The translations under genes and the position numbers were made by a program. From positions 152,816,140-152,880,139 of the forward strand of contig CM043955.1 in NCBI GenBank assembly GCA_014529385.2: a stretch of DNA of 64,000 bases, given 5' to 3'. This stretch comes from Adiantum capillus-veneris. Lineage: Eukaryota > Streptophyta > Polypodiopsida > Polypodiales > Pteridaceae. Shown in pieces: positions 23,270 through 34,982 of this stretch (position 1 is the stretch's first letter; each line of letters begins with the position of its first letter). The notes beneath the pieces are model-generated. The model worked only from the letters and a program-made list of their open reading frames with translations, searched no databases and was not told the DNA's origin.

Positions 23270-24358
23270 TTACAATACAACAAATGTAAAAGAGTAAAGT
23301 GAAATACTAACCATGCCGCAACGAGAACTAAGAATGTCCATTAAGGCGTTTAAGCCCTTTCTGCCTGCGTACTCGCGCTCGAGTATGGTGTGGGGCGAGC
23401 TCGCTGCCTCTACTCGTGCTTTGGCTGCCTCCTTTTGTTGCTTCCACTTGTAAGGATTCTTGCGTGCTGCTCGCTTCGCATTCTTCCAATCTTCTTTGGC
23501 CAGCCAATCTGGTCTGTTCCACCCATGCTTTATTTCTTTTTGTACTTCAGAACGCTTGTACTTGCAGTATTCGTGCATTTGAACCTTCATCAGATCTTCA
23601 TTGAAGCGCTCATCTCGACTTGACACGGGAAACCCGTCATGCAGCATGTTGATGACTCTATCTTTTAATTCATTTGGCACTTCACTCCAGGTGTTTAGTA
23701 TGTAGTATCACTGAAACACCTGAGAGCAAAGACCGTGCATGGGCGAGATCACCTTCTTGCCTTCGTCATCCAAGATGATGCCGCCACTGATGTCGCCCGA
23801 GTACGGCAAACCCTCTCGCCTGTGACGTGTGAATCTGGGTGTCTTAGCAGGGGTCTCTAGTGGTGTCTCTAGCGGTGTCTCGATGGGGGTACGGACTTCA
23901 GGTGTCTCCATTGGAGTCTGGGCCCCGAAGCAAGGAGTGTCGACTAGGGTGACTCCCGGAGGAGTAGCTAGTGGTGTGTAGCCAGGAACGGCAAATAGCC
24001 GCACAAAACCTGGCGTAGATTGTGATGTTGCGGCTGGTGTGGGGGCAGGCAAAGAAGGGAAAGCTAAGGAGCCTCGTCGTATACGGAGGTAGTGTCGAGG
24101 CATTAGTGGCGGCATCCCCACAGCAACCGCCGTCGCTACCACTAGAGCATCGGTGCCTAGACGAGTGTGAAGATTATCTCGTTGACATTGAAGCTTCAAA
24201 AAGGGCTGAATGCTCCAAAATAGAGGGAGATGTTGAAGGAGTGGAACGACGTGATGCTGATCCAGAGCGATGACGCTCCTCGTATCACCTCCTCTACTGG
24301 GGTGACAAAGAAGAAAAAAACTCATTATCATCCATACTTGGATTAAACATACGAACAT
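23270..24358 (-). pseudogene. TNPA-like CACTA protein (plant transposase Ptta/En/Spm type)
   Basis: One frame with a TGA near 23708. The N-terminal part has Ala/Pro/Thr-rich sequence and several TP(I/L)ETP repeats. After the stop comes NTWSEVPNELKDRVINMLHD, a basic helical region (RPDWLAKEDWKNAKRAARKN, YKWKQQKEAAKAR) and a hydrophobic end. The basic WKxxKRAARKNxxKW block is typical of the second, DNA-binding protein of plant CACTA elements. If the stop lies in an unrecognised small intron the gene could be intact; no good splice sites surround it. It lies in the left third, downstream of the transposase on the same strand. Confidence 0.75.
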
Positions 24359-24420
24359 TTAATCTTAATATTGAATGGAGAAGAAAACATGGACAAGTTA
24401 TAATCTATATTATAGATAAT

Positions 24421-24492
<72 letters not shown>
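24421..24492. repeat. (GA)n microsatellite between divergent CACTA genes
   Basis: A 72-bp pure GA tract between the minus-strand TNPA-like gene and the plus-strand ORF. GA tracts can act in plant promoters; that role here is only inferred. Confidence 0.9.
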
Positions 24493-24496
<4 letters not shown>

Positions 24497-24800
24497 CATA
24501 AAGGGGGACGGATTCCTGTGTAGAGAGATTCCTATGAAGTTCAAGTGAATTTGTCTCCCGTGTGTATTCTATGTATTTTGTAAACGCTATGTCTTGAACA
24601 ACATGCCTTTTATATGTAGCTGTGACAAGACACTCTGGTCATAAATTAAATTTCTTTTCTATTTGCCATAGTTTTCTCGATTACTTGCGACAAATATTTA
24701 TCTATCACGAGAGAGAGGGAGAGAGCGGTATGTCTAATCTATTTTGTATATGCAGGTTTCTATATTCTTGGGCAGTTGCAGGTTCTCGGACTCCATCAGT

Positions 24801-25171
24801 ATGAGTGATCATGGCAGCAGTAGTGCTCGCCCCAGCAAGGCGGACATAGAGCGCTTCTTAGCGTCTCTTTCACCCGATCAACTAGATCTAGTGGAGGGAC
24901 GAGCAACATCTATGAGCAGAGACGGATTACCTCCTTTGCAATTGCAGCCTTAGTCTCCATCGCACTCAGAGCGTAGTGTTGCGTCGGCCTTGAGCCGATG
25001 TAGGGCATATCAGACTTTCACGACACATCAAGGAGTGTCCCTGCTTGTGAGACTGCTCAAGATAAAGCCTCCAAGGATTATGTTATTGCTACGCTGCATC
25101 AGGAGTTTCCAGCTCCCTCTCGGGAGAATCCTCTTGCATTGAAGTATTTGTATATGTTTGTACATCAGTAA
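24801..25171 (+). CDS. Small plus-strand gene in the CACTA element, unrecognised
   Basis: The ATG at 24801 opens MSDHGSSSARPSKADIERFL, then LASLSPDQLDLVEGRA, to a stop at 24951. Another frame from about 25052 to 25171 reads DKASKDYVIATLHQEFPAPS then LKYLYMFVHQ. The composition suggests two pieces of one protein joined by an intron or broken by a frameshift. Splice-like TTGCAG sites lie at 25195-25200 and upstream at 24745-24780. It is transcribed away from the TNPA-like gene. No family is recognised; it may be a third element-encoded protein or a captured host exon. Confidence 0.45.
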
Positions 25172-25232
25172 GTTCTTGATGGTGTGTTGTGTTTGTTGCA
25201 GGACCCTTACACGTAGCTGTTGAAACCGTAGG

Positions 25233-25244
25233 ATCTATCCGAGT

Positions 25245-25300
<56 letters not shown>

Positions 25301-25352
25301 GAGGGGAAGGGAACATGAGAGGGAGGAGAGGGAAGGAGCATACCTGGAGTGG
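25233..25352. repeat. GT/GA tract plus unique flank, duplicated inside the CACTA element
   Basis: A GT run, a GA run, then GGGAAGGGAACATGAGAG and GGAGCATACCTGGA. The same order occurs at 34988-35087. The copia element inserted at the end of this copy. Confidence 0.85.
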
Positions 25353-25578
25353 TGTTACCATATACATGTGGTAATGATGTGTGTGAACACACTAGGACCA
25401 ACGGGACATTTTTTCCCTCTTTAGGAGGTTTTTCCCCTGTGCATTGTATACACGCCCATCACTCTAGGGCTATCTATCGTTCCATTGCACACTAAGTAAC
25501 ACACTCTCTATTGTGTGACTTGAGCTTCCTTCATCTTCTTCAAGCTGTGTGCGTTCCTCTGTAACCCTAATTTCAACA
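25353..25578 (+). repeat. 5' LTR of nested copia (copy B)
   Basis: 226 bp, from TGTTACCATATACATGTG to ATTTCAACA. Very similar to copies at 6326 and 29426. Confidence 0.95.
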
Positions 25579-25579
25579 A

Positions 25580-25592
25580 TTGGTATTAGAGC
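25580..25592 (+). promoter_or_regulatory. Primer binding site, initiator tRNA-Met type
   Basis: TTGGTATTAGAGC differs by one base from the copia consensus TTGGTATCAGAGC. Confidence 0.88.
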
Positions 25593-25942
25593 AGGTTGCG
25601 TCCTTTCAGGCTTAGTTGCCAACAACTCCAGTACATTCGTGCTCACTTTCTCCGATTTCTGTGAGCTTTGGTGAGCGTTCTATGAGCTTTGACTAAAATT
25701 TTGGGAGTGATCGTAGAGGTTAGTCTGCTCAGATTTTTGATTCGGACTCATTTCGGCCTCCGTTTCCACTATAGGTAGTACTGCACAGGCTATTTCGTCA
25801 TTTTGTGCAGAATTTTTGTCAGTGTCGTTTCTGCATAACAGGTGCCTTACAATTTTCTACAGTTTGTGCTATATAGCACATGTTGTTCCCGCTTCGTTTC
25901 TCCTCTTTTCGGGTAGTTTTCACATTAGGTGCAGCATTTACC

Positions 25943-26215
25943 ATGGCTGACAACAACGTAGATGTTTCAAGATGTTTGCTGCTGAGGAAAAATTGGATGA
26001 GGACAATTACCCTATGTGGACTTATATGATGCATCATGTTCTTGTGTCGAAGGGCGTTTGGAATATTGTGCAGAGCATTGATGTACGTCCTGGTTCTGAG
26101 GATACAGGCGATGTTGAGGATGTTGCAGGTCTTACTGCAAGGATTGTCGTTGTTAAAGTTTTTTTGCCTACGGTAGAACAAGCTGGTTGGGATGTAGAAA
26201 ATGTGCAGTCTGTCC
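25943..26215 (+). pseudogene. Copia gag remnant
   Basis: The ATG at 25943 (MADNN) aligns with the gag start at 6894. One base is missing shortly after, so the following frame (MFAAEEKLDEDNYPMWTYMM) is offset from the start. The sequence stays gag-like until VEQAGWDVENVQ, then jumps to protease-region sequence near 26215. The gag C-terminus, zinc knuckle and most of the protease are deleted. Confidence 0.82.
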
Positions 26216-27778
26216 CTCATGGAATTCAATCACTAGTGCCAATAATGCCTTTTATCCGGTTCAGGGAGTTGAAAACATTGTACTTACTGCTACAAATGGT
26301 AGTTTTTTCACACTTGTCAATGCACTTTATGTACCTCGAATTAAGGAGAATCTTTTGTCTGTATCTGCACTTGCTAGACTTGGACTTGTAGTCAAATTTG
26401 TGGATGACAGATGTACAATTCATGATCTCAGTTTTGGTGATGAAAGTGTTGCATCTGGCCTTTTGTGTTGTGGGCTGTATAAGCTCACTTTGTACGACAA
26501 GTGTGGACAAAATTTTGCAAATGCAGTTGCAGGTTCAAGGGCTATGCCAGTTTGCTGTGTTTGCAAAAATCTGTTATGGTTGCTTCTTTGCCGCCTCTTG
26601 AAGCACCTGTCAAACATGTTTGTGAAGGTTGTATTTTGGGTAAGACGCAGTGTTCAAAGTTTCCAAAGGATGGTTCAGTTAGGGCCACTTGCAGGTTGCA
26701 GCTTGTGCATAGTGATGTTTGTGGGCCCATGCAAACTTCGTCCTTGGGCAATGACCTTTACTTCGTGACTTTCATTGATGATTACTCCAGGCATGCATGG
26801 GTATTTCTGCTTAAACCGAAGTTCGAAGTTTTTATGTGCTTCAAACAATTTTTGGCTATGGTTGAAAATGTATCAAAATGTACTATAGACACCCCCTCCG
26901 TTCCGATCGAGGGGGGGAGTATATGTCTCATGAATTTCATGCATTTCTGGCTAGTTGTGGGATAAAACACCAATGTACAGTACCTTATACACCTCAGCAA
27001 CATGGTGTTGTTGTGAGAGAAAAAATAGTTCACTTACGGAATGGCACGATGTGTGGTCAAAATTCAAGCTTTATCGCATTCTTTTTAGATTGAGGCCATC
27101 ATGTGTGCCACTTATGTACTTAACAAGTGTCCTACAAAAGCTTTGCAGTCTATTACTCCATATGAAGCATGGCATGATAGAAAGCCTTCTATTGAGCACA
27201 TGCGTGTTTTTGGTGTTTGGCATATGCTTTGGTGCCACTAACACAGCACAGAAAATTGGATGATAAGGCTGTCAAGTGTGTTTTTGTTGGTTATAGTGCT
27301 GAAAGCAAAGGTTACAAGTTGTATCATCCACAGAAAATTGGATGATAAGGCTGTCAAGTGTGTTTTTGTTGGTTATAGTGCTGAAAGCAAAGGTTACAAG
27401 TTGTATCATCCACAAACAAAGCGTATTCTCGTTTCACGGAATGTAGTGTTTGTGGAAGATTCTGCTCAGCCCTTGTTGTCATGTACTGGAGATAGTAATG
27501 TAAGCTCACAGAACATTTATCACACTTTGTTGCCTCTTTTCAGTGGTGGAAGTTCGAATGTAAATTCCAATGAGGAAAATGTACAGCCTATGGGGGTTTC
27601 TGAAAATATTACAGATCAACCTATTACTGATGCAGATGTACTTGATGAGGAAAGGGCTAAAAATGAGCAGGCTAGAGGTATGATAAAATGGCTAGTGCAT
27701 ACATTGCATGCCAGTAAATTGGATGCACCTTTGTCTAGTAGTACTCATTCAGGCTCTCACCATGCATCTTATGCATGA
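26187..27778 (+). pseudogene. Copia protease end and integrase, frameshifted
   Basis: The frame from 26187 reads ALYVPRIKENLLSVSALARL and ASGLLCCGLYKLTLY, the region before copia integrase. A second frame (26501-26965) has the zinc module (KHVCEGCILGK), HSDVCGPMQTSSLGN with the first Asp, and FIDDYSRHAWVFLL. A third (26878-27093) has LRSDRGGEYMSHEF with the second Asp and TPQQHGVVVREK with the Glu. The C-terminal part (27260-27778) contains VFVGYSAESKGYKLYHPQTKR. An 82-bp tandem duplication lies in this last part. Integrase would insert the cDNA; this copy is broken in several places. Confidence 0.87.
27251..27414. repeat. 82-bp perfect tandem duplication within copia integrase
   Basis: Two adjacent units begin GAAAATTGGATGATAAGG at 27251 and 27333. 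As 82 is not a multiple of three it shifts the frame and repeats KAVKCVFVGYSAESKGYK. Confidence 0.95.
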
Positions 27779-27799
27779 GATTGTTATGCTTTGGCTATG

Positions 27800-29393
27800 T
27801 CTAGCTTACATGATGTTGAGGAACCTCTATCTTTTGATGACGCACAGAATTCAAAAAATTGGATGGCTACCATGCAATCAAAATATGATGAGAAAATGAC
27901 ACATGGACTTTATGTGATTTGCCTCCTGGCAAAAAGTCCATTGGTACGAAGTGGGTTTACAAGTTGAAACGCAAACCGTATGGTGAGATCGATCGCCATA
28001 AGGCCTGACTTGTTGCAAAGGGTTATGCACAACAGAAAGGCATAGATTATGAAGAGACTTTTGCTCCCACTTGTTGTATGACTATATGCACTTTCTATGT
28101 GCATTAACAACTCATTTTGGTTGGTATGTACATCGATCGGACATTGTTACTACTTTTTTGAATTTTGACATATTTGAGGAAGTTTATGTAACACAGCCTC
28201 GCGGTTTTGTCAAAAAAGGACAAGAGGACAAAGTGTGCAGATGTAAGAAGGCTTTGTATGGGTTGAAGCAATCTCCTCGTTCTTGGTATGAGAAAGCTGA
28301 CACTCATTTGGTCAAACAAGGCTTTCGTGATAGTCCAACAAAAATCACATTGTTTTTAAAGCGTGAGGGTGATGTACTTCTCATTGTGGTTCTTTATGTT
28401 GATGATTTGCTGATCACTAGACCAAATGAGAGACATATTGTTGAATTTAAGGCTGATTTGAATGCTACTTTCAAGATGAAAGATTTGGGGTTGTTGCATC
28501 ATTACTTGGGTATACACTTTAAGCAGTGTGATGGTGGTATAGCCTTCTGTCAAAAAAGTTACATAGAGACATTGCTATGTAAGTTTGGACTTGAGGATTG
28601 CAAACCTATTGCCACTCCGATGGAAACAAGTTTGACGTTGAGTCTACATGATGCTGGCGATCCTACTGATGTCACTCTTTACCAAACTGCTTTTGACTGC
28701 CTCATTTATGTATGCAACACGAGACCGGATATTCAATTTGCAGTCTCACAGGTCAGCAGATTTATGCATAGCCCAGGGTCTAAGCATTGGTAGGCTGTCA
28801 AGAGGATTTTTCACTACCTTAGTGGCGCTTTACATCTTGGCTTGTTTTATCCCAAGGGGGGATCATTGCCGCTAGACTTACATGATTTTTCGGCCTCAGA
28901 TTGGGCTGGTTGTTTTGACACGCGAGTGTCCACAAGTGGTTTTTGTTTGATGCTTGGTAGTTCATGTATATCATGGTTGAGCAAGAAGCAACCTACTGTG
29001 GTCACTTCGAGTTGTGAGTCTGAGTATAGGGCACTCTTCATAGCTACGGTTGAGGGTGTATGGCTCAGACGCCCTATGGCTGATTTGGGTGTTGGACAGG
29101 ACACTGTCGACACTATTTGCATTGACAGCCAGAGCACATTGGCAGTTGCGAGGAACCCAATTTTTCATGCTCGCACAAAGCACATTGAGGTGCATTACCA
29201 CTATGTCAAGGAGAGGCTCTCAGCAGGAGAGATCACCTTGGCTTATGTGCCAACACAGAACAATCTTGCAGATCTTTCACAAAGGCATTGTCTCGTGAGA
29301 AGCTCTAAGCTTTCTGCAAAGCTTTGGGCTTACTCCCCTTTGTGGACTGATCATGTCCTCAGGGCATGGCACTTTCCGTTATTCATGTCCTAG
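27800..29393 (+). pseudogene. Copia reverse transcriptase and RNase H
   Basis: A first part in changing frames has TWTLCDLPPGKKSIGTKWVY and VAKGYAQQKGIDYEETFAP. From 28071 one frame runs to 29393 with a single TAG at 28791-28793. RT shows ALYGLKQSPRSWYEK, the catalytic YVDDLLI, and DLGLLHHYLGIHF. RNase H after the stop has DWAGC (Asp), SCESEYRA (Glu), CIDSQSTLAVARNP (Asp) and the C-terminal HARTKHIEVHYHYVKE and NLADLSQRH. Domain order and motifs are textbook copia. With one nonsense codon this half is the best preserved pol region in the window. Confidence 0.93.
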
Positions 29394-29414
29394 CTCTCGT
29401 TCACCGCATCACTC

Positions 29415-29425
29415 CAAGGGGGACT
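29415..29425 (+). promoter_or_regulatory. Polypurine tract of nested copia
   Basis: AAGGGGGA lies two bases before the 3' LTR. Confidence 0.8.
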
Positions 29426-29649
29426 CGTTACCATATACATGTGGTAGTGATGTGTGTGAACACACTACTACCGTCGGGGTATTTTTCCCTCTTTAGGAGG
29501 TTTTTCCCCCCGTACATTGTATATACGCCCATCACTCTAGGGCTATCTATCTTTCCATTGCACACTAAGTAACACAGTCTCTATTGTGTGCCTTGAGCTT
29601 CCTTTGCCTTCCAAGTTGTGTGTGTTTCTCTGCAACCTTAATTCCAACA
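29426..29649 (+). repeat. 3' LTR of nested copia (copy C)
   Basis: 224 bp; the first base is C instead of T (CGTTACCATATACATG). It ends ATTCCAACA, followed by the AGTGG duplication. Confidence 0.95.
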
Positions 29650-30029
29650 AGTGGAAGCAATGACGATTAAACACAATTTAAATTTTTGAAATATAGCATA
29701 TAGACATGAATGGACAAAAAGCACATGAATACAATATATACTATAAAATAGAGCAGAATTGTTCAAATAAAATTTTTATGTGTTTAAGAGGTCTCTCTCT
29801 CATCCTCGCATAGCTTAGCATAACTCCATATGTCTATCTAGAGCTCTCCATTTAGGCAGATGTCCTCCGTTTCATTTTGTAGCTTCTCCGATCTCCTCCA
29901 TTGATGCCATTGTGATTGGCACATGGTAGCCCTCATACATCCGTGCACTACAAGGGGCTACCTCTATGACGTACCACCAGTTTGATGCAGACTTTGTAGG
30001 ATGAAATATCACCCGCCAGAGCCACATAA

Positions 30030-33000
30030 CTTACATGAGAGCTTCCAAGCACATAACTTCTAAAATTGGATGTTAAATATTTACAAACTTACTTGTTCTC
30101 AATGCTCGGGTAAAACGAAGTGTCTCTTAGGTCGGTCTAGTTGAATCCACCTCAAGGAAAACAGACTCTCCTCTACGCATAGGAGCGTTGTGACCCTCCA
30201 TGTTTATCTTGAACCATTGCACGTCGAACAAGTCGACAAAAAATCCTCTATAATTGATTCTCAAAATCTCTTGTAGCGTGCCGAAGTAAGTGAGTTCCGC
30301 CACCACATGATCTGCATTAGAGGACCGTCGTCGACTAGATTATTCAAATTTTGCCATGATTCCACAATCTTGTGTAAATCGTTTTTTGTCGATCCCTTCC
30401 ACCCTAAAATGTCGACCTTTACACCATGCTGATGTGTATGACTTATACTACAACCAACAAAGATTATGGGTGGCCGTTCAAACATCTAGAAAGTTGCTAG
30501 TCATACATTGCAAACTTACCTTGGTCGTGCAACCCCGACAGTACTCCCACTCCTCCTTAGTCACTTCTTCACCTCACTATTGTGCACTTTTCAATTGGTT
30601 GTGCAACCATCTTAAGCTCATGAATGTTGGTAGGCTCTCCAGACCCGCCAAATAATGCATCAATGGTCCTCTTCCCCGTCTCTACTTGATTCGTGCCCTT
30701 TATCGCTCTTGCTTTGCATGCTCATATTGTGAAGCATGCAAAATCGGTTGACTTTAGCCTCTAGATCTTCTGTCATCTTCTTCTCAACACCGAGATTGCA
30801 CATAACAATCCCAGATATGTGCTCATCATCTATGGTTTTCCATACCATGTCTCGGGCTTTATCAAATCCGTTTAGCCACTCTCCATTGTAAACTAAGGAC
30901 TCTAATACCAGCCAACCTTCTACCATGCTACCCTCCGGACATGCCTTCTGACGCACATATCCCTTGAGAGTTTTCATAAAACGTTCTAAAAAGAACATCC
31001 ATCTGGAATGTAATGTATCAGCTATTTCCACCTCATTAACTATGTGAACAAGAAGATGCACCTGAATGGTTAGCATGGTAGTAGAAAAGTGTTTCTCAAA
31101 TATGCACACAACCTCCACAGTATTTTAGTTTGTTGAATGGTATGGAGTCTACATTGATCTCCTTTTGTGAGATCCATTGCACCAACTTCGCAAGTTTGTA
31201 GATTGTGTTACGGACGTCAGGAGACAAATATCCCTCAATGGCCATCGGTAAATTAAACTGCAAAACACGTCTAGCAATGATATTAAAGTCCACACACAAA
31301 TTTGTTACACAATTCTCACTATGATATATTCCACTTCAAACATACCTTACATATTTTATGCCAGTCATGTGACTTCAAACCGGTAAGCTTCCCTTCTTTA
31401 GTGAAACACATTTGGAGCGAGTGTATTACGCCAGTGGGGGTCCGCACAGATCTCTTTACTTTGTGTTCTTGGGCTCCTGTCAAAATCCATGGCTCTTTAG
31501 GGAGTTTTATCGATCCATCGGGTGCTGTCTGCGGCCAATATTGCTCCATACGATCCACATTTCTAAGGTCAACCCTCGTTCCCAAAGTATCTTTCTTTCC
31601 GATCAGATAATCCCATAGCAGATTACCCACATTCTTGAATATGTACATTGGATTGAGAAAGTGATTGATCATGAGTCTGGGCCAATATGGTAACTCGTAC
31701 CATAGAGAGAGTCATCCCTGGGGACAAACCGTCATCACACATCTCGTTCTTCTCTAACCATGCTTGTGCAGACATCCTCGGTGGCTCTCTTCCCAAAAAA
31801 CTATTGCATTGATTCTCTGGAAGATACACTTGATGACTTCATAGATTTGCTTCTTCAGTGAGGGCGCCCGACGTGCATTAAGTCTAGGTCCACATGTGAC
31901 ACATGCTCTGTATCCGCTTGTTTGAAGCCCTGCATGTATACACATGACAATAGATCAGCTTGAGAAAAGCCAGGATTTATAGTGTTTGAGTTTGAGTGTA
32001 AATCACCTGAGCATTCTGTTAATCCAAGATAGTCATGCATGGTCCACATTAGAATGCCTTTGATCAAAGCATTACATCGACCTGTGTGTCGGTTCATATC
32101 CACCACTTCTATGCCAATCCACAATTGTTGTAGCTCTTTCAATAGTGGATGAAGATACACGTCCATATTCTTCACTTTATACCGCCCCGACACAATCAAG
32201 CTTAGAAACAAGTGCCCCTTCTTGGTAAACCATGGAGGAATGTTGTAGTTGACGATGACAACGGGCCATACACTGTAAGATGTTGATCTTTGACCAAATG
32301 AATTATGCCATCCATAGCCAAGTCTATGCACAAATCTTGAGCTTCCCTGGCAAAATCCAGCCATGTATCGTCTACATGTTTCCTGGCTGCACAATCTGCA
32401 GGAATCCGTAGCACACCATCCGCAGATCTATTCTCCTCGTGCCATGATGCTAGGGCGGCCATGGACTTACATTCAAAGAAATGCTTGATGCAAGAAAGCA
32501 GAGGAAAATGTCACAAAACCTTTTGTGGAATTTTTTGTGCGTGGAGATCTACTCGATATCTCTCAGAATACATTTCGGACACTTCTCCATGTCTATGTAT
32601 TCCCCTCTGAAAAGAATGCAGTCGTTAGGACAAGCGTGAACCGAATTGTAATCCATCCCCAAGTTTTGCAAGATCTTTCTTGCTTCCTCTCTGGAATTTG
32701 GCATCACATTATCAGCTGGCAGTGTGTGCTCTTTGAGCAATCTACACAACGAAAAAAATGTAGTACACTTGTGTAAGTAATCTATCAGATCATTATACAT
32801 CTAGAGTTTTTTATTAAAGTAAACACATTGTAATAGATCACATGAAAAGCACTGTGACGCTAGTGTCACTCCATCCAAAGTTTGCCTGCAAGTTGAGAAG
32901 AACCAGGAGCACCTTCAATCTAAACACACGTGCTCCATCATACAATGGCGCATCAGCTTCACTTTTCATATTATCATAGATAAGCCTTTTTGAATTCATG

Positions 33001-33284
33001 ATCGTCTCGATCATTTCATCAATCTCGGGCTCAAACATTGCCTCGTTGGGAATGTGGTCTGCATGATCATCCTCTGAGTTGTCAAAGGCTACATCTTGTG
33101 GACTAACGTATGCTGCTTGACCAAAGCGCCTGCAAACACGTCTATTGGGTTGCAAGATTGTTGTATGTTGGCCAGCATCAGAGTCTGACGAGTTATAATT
33201 GGCAACAACTCGATCTATAATAGATGGATCAAAATTGTCAACTTTGCGAACATGCTGCAAAGAAATGCGTTTTGTCCGTTTCAC
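30030..33284 (-). CDS. TNP2-like CACTA transposase, spliced
   Basis: Blocks in order along the minus strand. (1) 33284-32838: acidic N-terminus ending APLYDGARVFRLKVLLVLLN, FGWSDTS. (2) 32775-32549: NSREEARKILQNLGMDYNSV then HACPNDCILFRGEY and CPKCILRD. (3) 32490-31990: CKSMAALASWHEEN, LCIDLAMDGI with a catalytic-type Asp, YSVWPVVIVNYNIPPWF, MDVYLHPLLKELQQLW and ILMWTMHDYLG. (4) 31950-31320: ACVTCGPRL, NPMYIFKNVGN and TGLKSHDWHKI. (5) 31299-30660: the C-terminal DUF4218-type region with HSRWMFFLERFMKTLKGYVR and KACPEGSMVEG. (6) 30485-30080: a DUF4216-type region with TYFGTLQEILRINYRGFFVD. Introns are indicated between blocks, for example ECSG followed by GTGATT and ending CATGCAG near 31935. 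Block 3 has a possible one-base shift near 32290. It would cut and join the CACTA ends. Confidence 0.88.
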
Positions 33285-33435
33285 AACATGTTTGCATTGA
33301 TTACAAGGACATAAGATCCTTGTTGAGAATTAGGTGTTTCGGTTGGACAGCCCAACATTGTCGTCACTACTCATAATGAATGTAAAAACCTTATAACCTA
33401 GACATAAATTTAATCTTCTATTGGCATCCTCCGTC

Positions 33436-33440
<5 letters not shown>

Positions 33441-33478
<38 letters not shown>
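33441..33478. repeat. (TC)n microsatellite
   Basis: Dinucleotide tract upstream of the transposase start. Confidence 0.95.
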
Positions 33479-33481
<3 letters not shown>

Positions 33482-33909
33482 ACACTGTAAACTACCTCAC
33501 ATTCTCTAGTCATGTCCAATCCCCGCACACCTCGGTCTATAGGTGCACGGAGATCAGAACCACAGGGTTATAATCTCGTCTTTATTGGTCAATGCCTATA
33601 TTTGTGGGTACGAGAAATCTACTTACCCACGTCTACATGACAATGCATGCAGTGGACAAAAACCCTTTGCCTCGTCTCTAGCTGTAGCAATTCACAACAT
33701 CTTAACATCTCTTCTCAGCAGATCCTTGTTCGAGGGATTACTTAGCCCATTACATGTTGACCTCCAATCGTAGTATCATGCCGTTGAAATCTTTCCAACT
33801 TAAGGTCGCATCCATAGAGAAAAAAAGAGGGATCACCGTTCGCCTAACTCTAATTTTTTCCCGTAATATCGAAGGTAGACTTTAATATAAAAACTAAATC
33901 CAAAATCTA

Positions 33910-34750
33910 ACCTAATTGAACATATGGTGATTCTGAGCTAATTTAACATGGTTAGTGGGTGAGTTAATAGGTGTCAGATTCTAATGGGAATATAAATATT
34001 GTTGTGTACCTAGTGTTTGCTCTTTGGGCAAAGCCTTCATTGACATGCCCTAAAATCTAACCTAAATCTAATCTAATCTAATCTTAAATATAACATCAAT
34101 TTAGATCTAATCTAATTTTAAACTCAACATAAACCTAAATCTAATCTAATAATAAATCTAACCTAAACCTAAATGTAATCTAAGTAAAATCTAAATCTAA
34201 TATAATCTTAAACTCAACATAAACCATATTTAATTTAATCTTAAATCTAACCTAAACCTAAATGTAATATAACTTAAATCTAAATCTAATCTAATTTTAA
34301 ATCTAACCTAGCTAATCTTAAATCTTGCCTTAATCTTAAATCTAACATAAATGTAAATCTAATCTAATCTTAAACTCAACATAAACCTAAATCTAATCTA
34401 ATCTTAAATCCTAACCCTAAATGTAATCTAACTTAAATCTAAATCTAATCTAATATTAAATCTAACCTGGCTAATCTTAAACTTTGTCCTAATTTTAAAT
34501 CTAACGTAAATGTAAATCTAATCTAATCTTAAACCCAACATAAACCTAAATCTAACCTAAACCTAAATGTAATATAACCTAATCTTAAATGTGATTTAAA
34601 TCTTAACCTAATCTTAAGTCTAACCTAATTTTAAATTCAGCATAAATTTTAAATATAAGTTAAATGTAATCTAACTTAATCTTAGATCTTAACCTAACAT
34701 AATCTTAAATGTAATTATAAATCTAACCTAACCCTAAATCTTAATATAAC
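33910..34750. repeat. Degenerate AAATCTAATCTAATCTTAAA-type repeat array
   Basis: About 840 bp built of short words such as TCTAATCTAATCTTAAA, TAACCTAAACCTAAATGT and AACTCAACATAAACC. Larger blocks of about 90-130 bp recur (near 34020, 34200, 34330, 34500). All three frames are closed. It lies between the transposase promoter region and the right subterminal repeats. Confidence 0.88.
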
Positions 34751-34779
34751 ATTTCATTTCATATTTTCTCTACTTTTTT

Positions 34780-34930
34780 TTATCTATCTCTGTCTCTCTC
34801 TTTGTTTTCTCCCCTTGCCTCTCTCTTTTCATCTTCTCCCCCCCCCTCTCTCTCTCTCTCTCTCAATGTGTGTGTATGCATTCTTTGTTTATGCATGTGT
34901 GTGTGTGTGTTTTTTTTTTGTTTATGCATG

Positions 34931-34982
<52 letters not shown>

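Larger units (their letters stand above)
25353..29649 (+). mobile_element. Complete nested Ty1/copia element with exact TSD
   Basis: LTRs at 25353-25578 and 29426-29649 flank PBS, gag remnant, protease/pre-integrase region, integrase, RT, RNase H and PPT, the copia order. The 5-bp sequence AGTGG is present on both sides (25348-25352, 29650-29654). At 4.3 kb it is short for copia because the gag to protease region is deleted. It inserted into the CACTA element, so it is younger than that insertion. Several stops and frameshifts show it is dead. Confidence 0.95.

Noticed and set aside
23700..23715. TGA in the TNPA-like gene as a recoded or selenocysteine codon
   Set aside because: No element or context supports recoding; simple nonsense mutation or an unrecognised intron is more likely.
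33910..34750. A true interstitial telomere array
   Set aside because: The CCCTAAA unit itself is not repeated in register; the words are only similar, so it is kept as a degenerate repeat.
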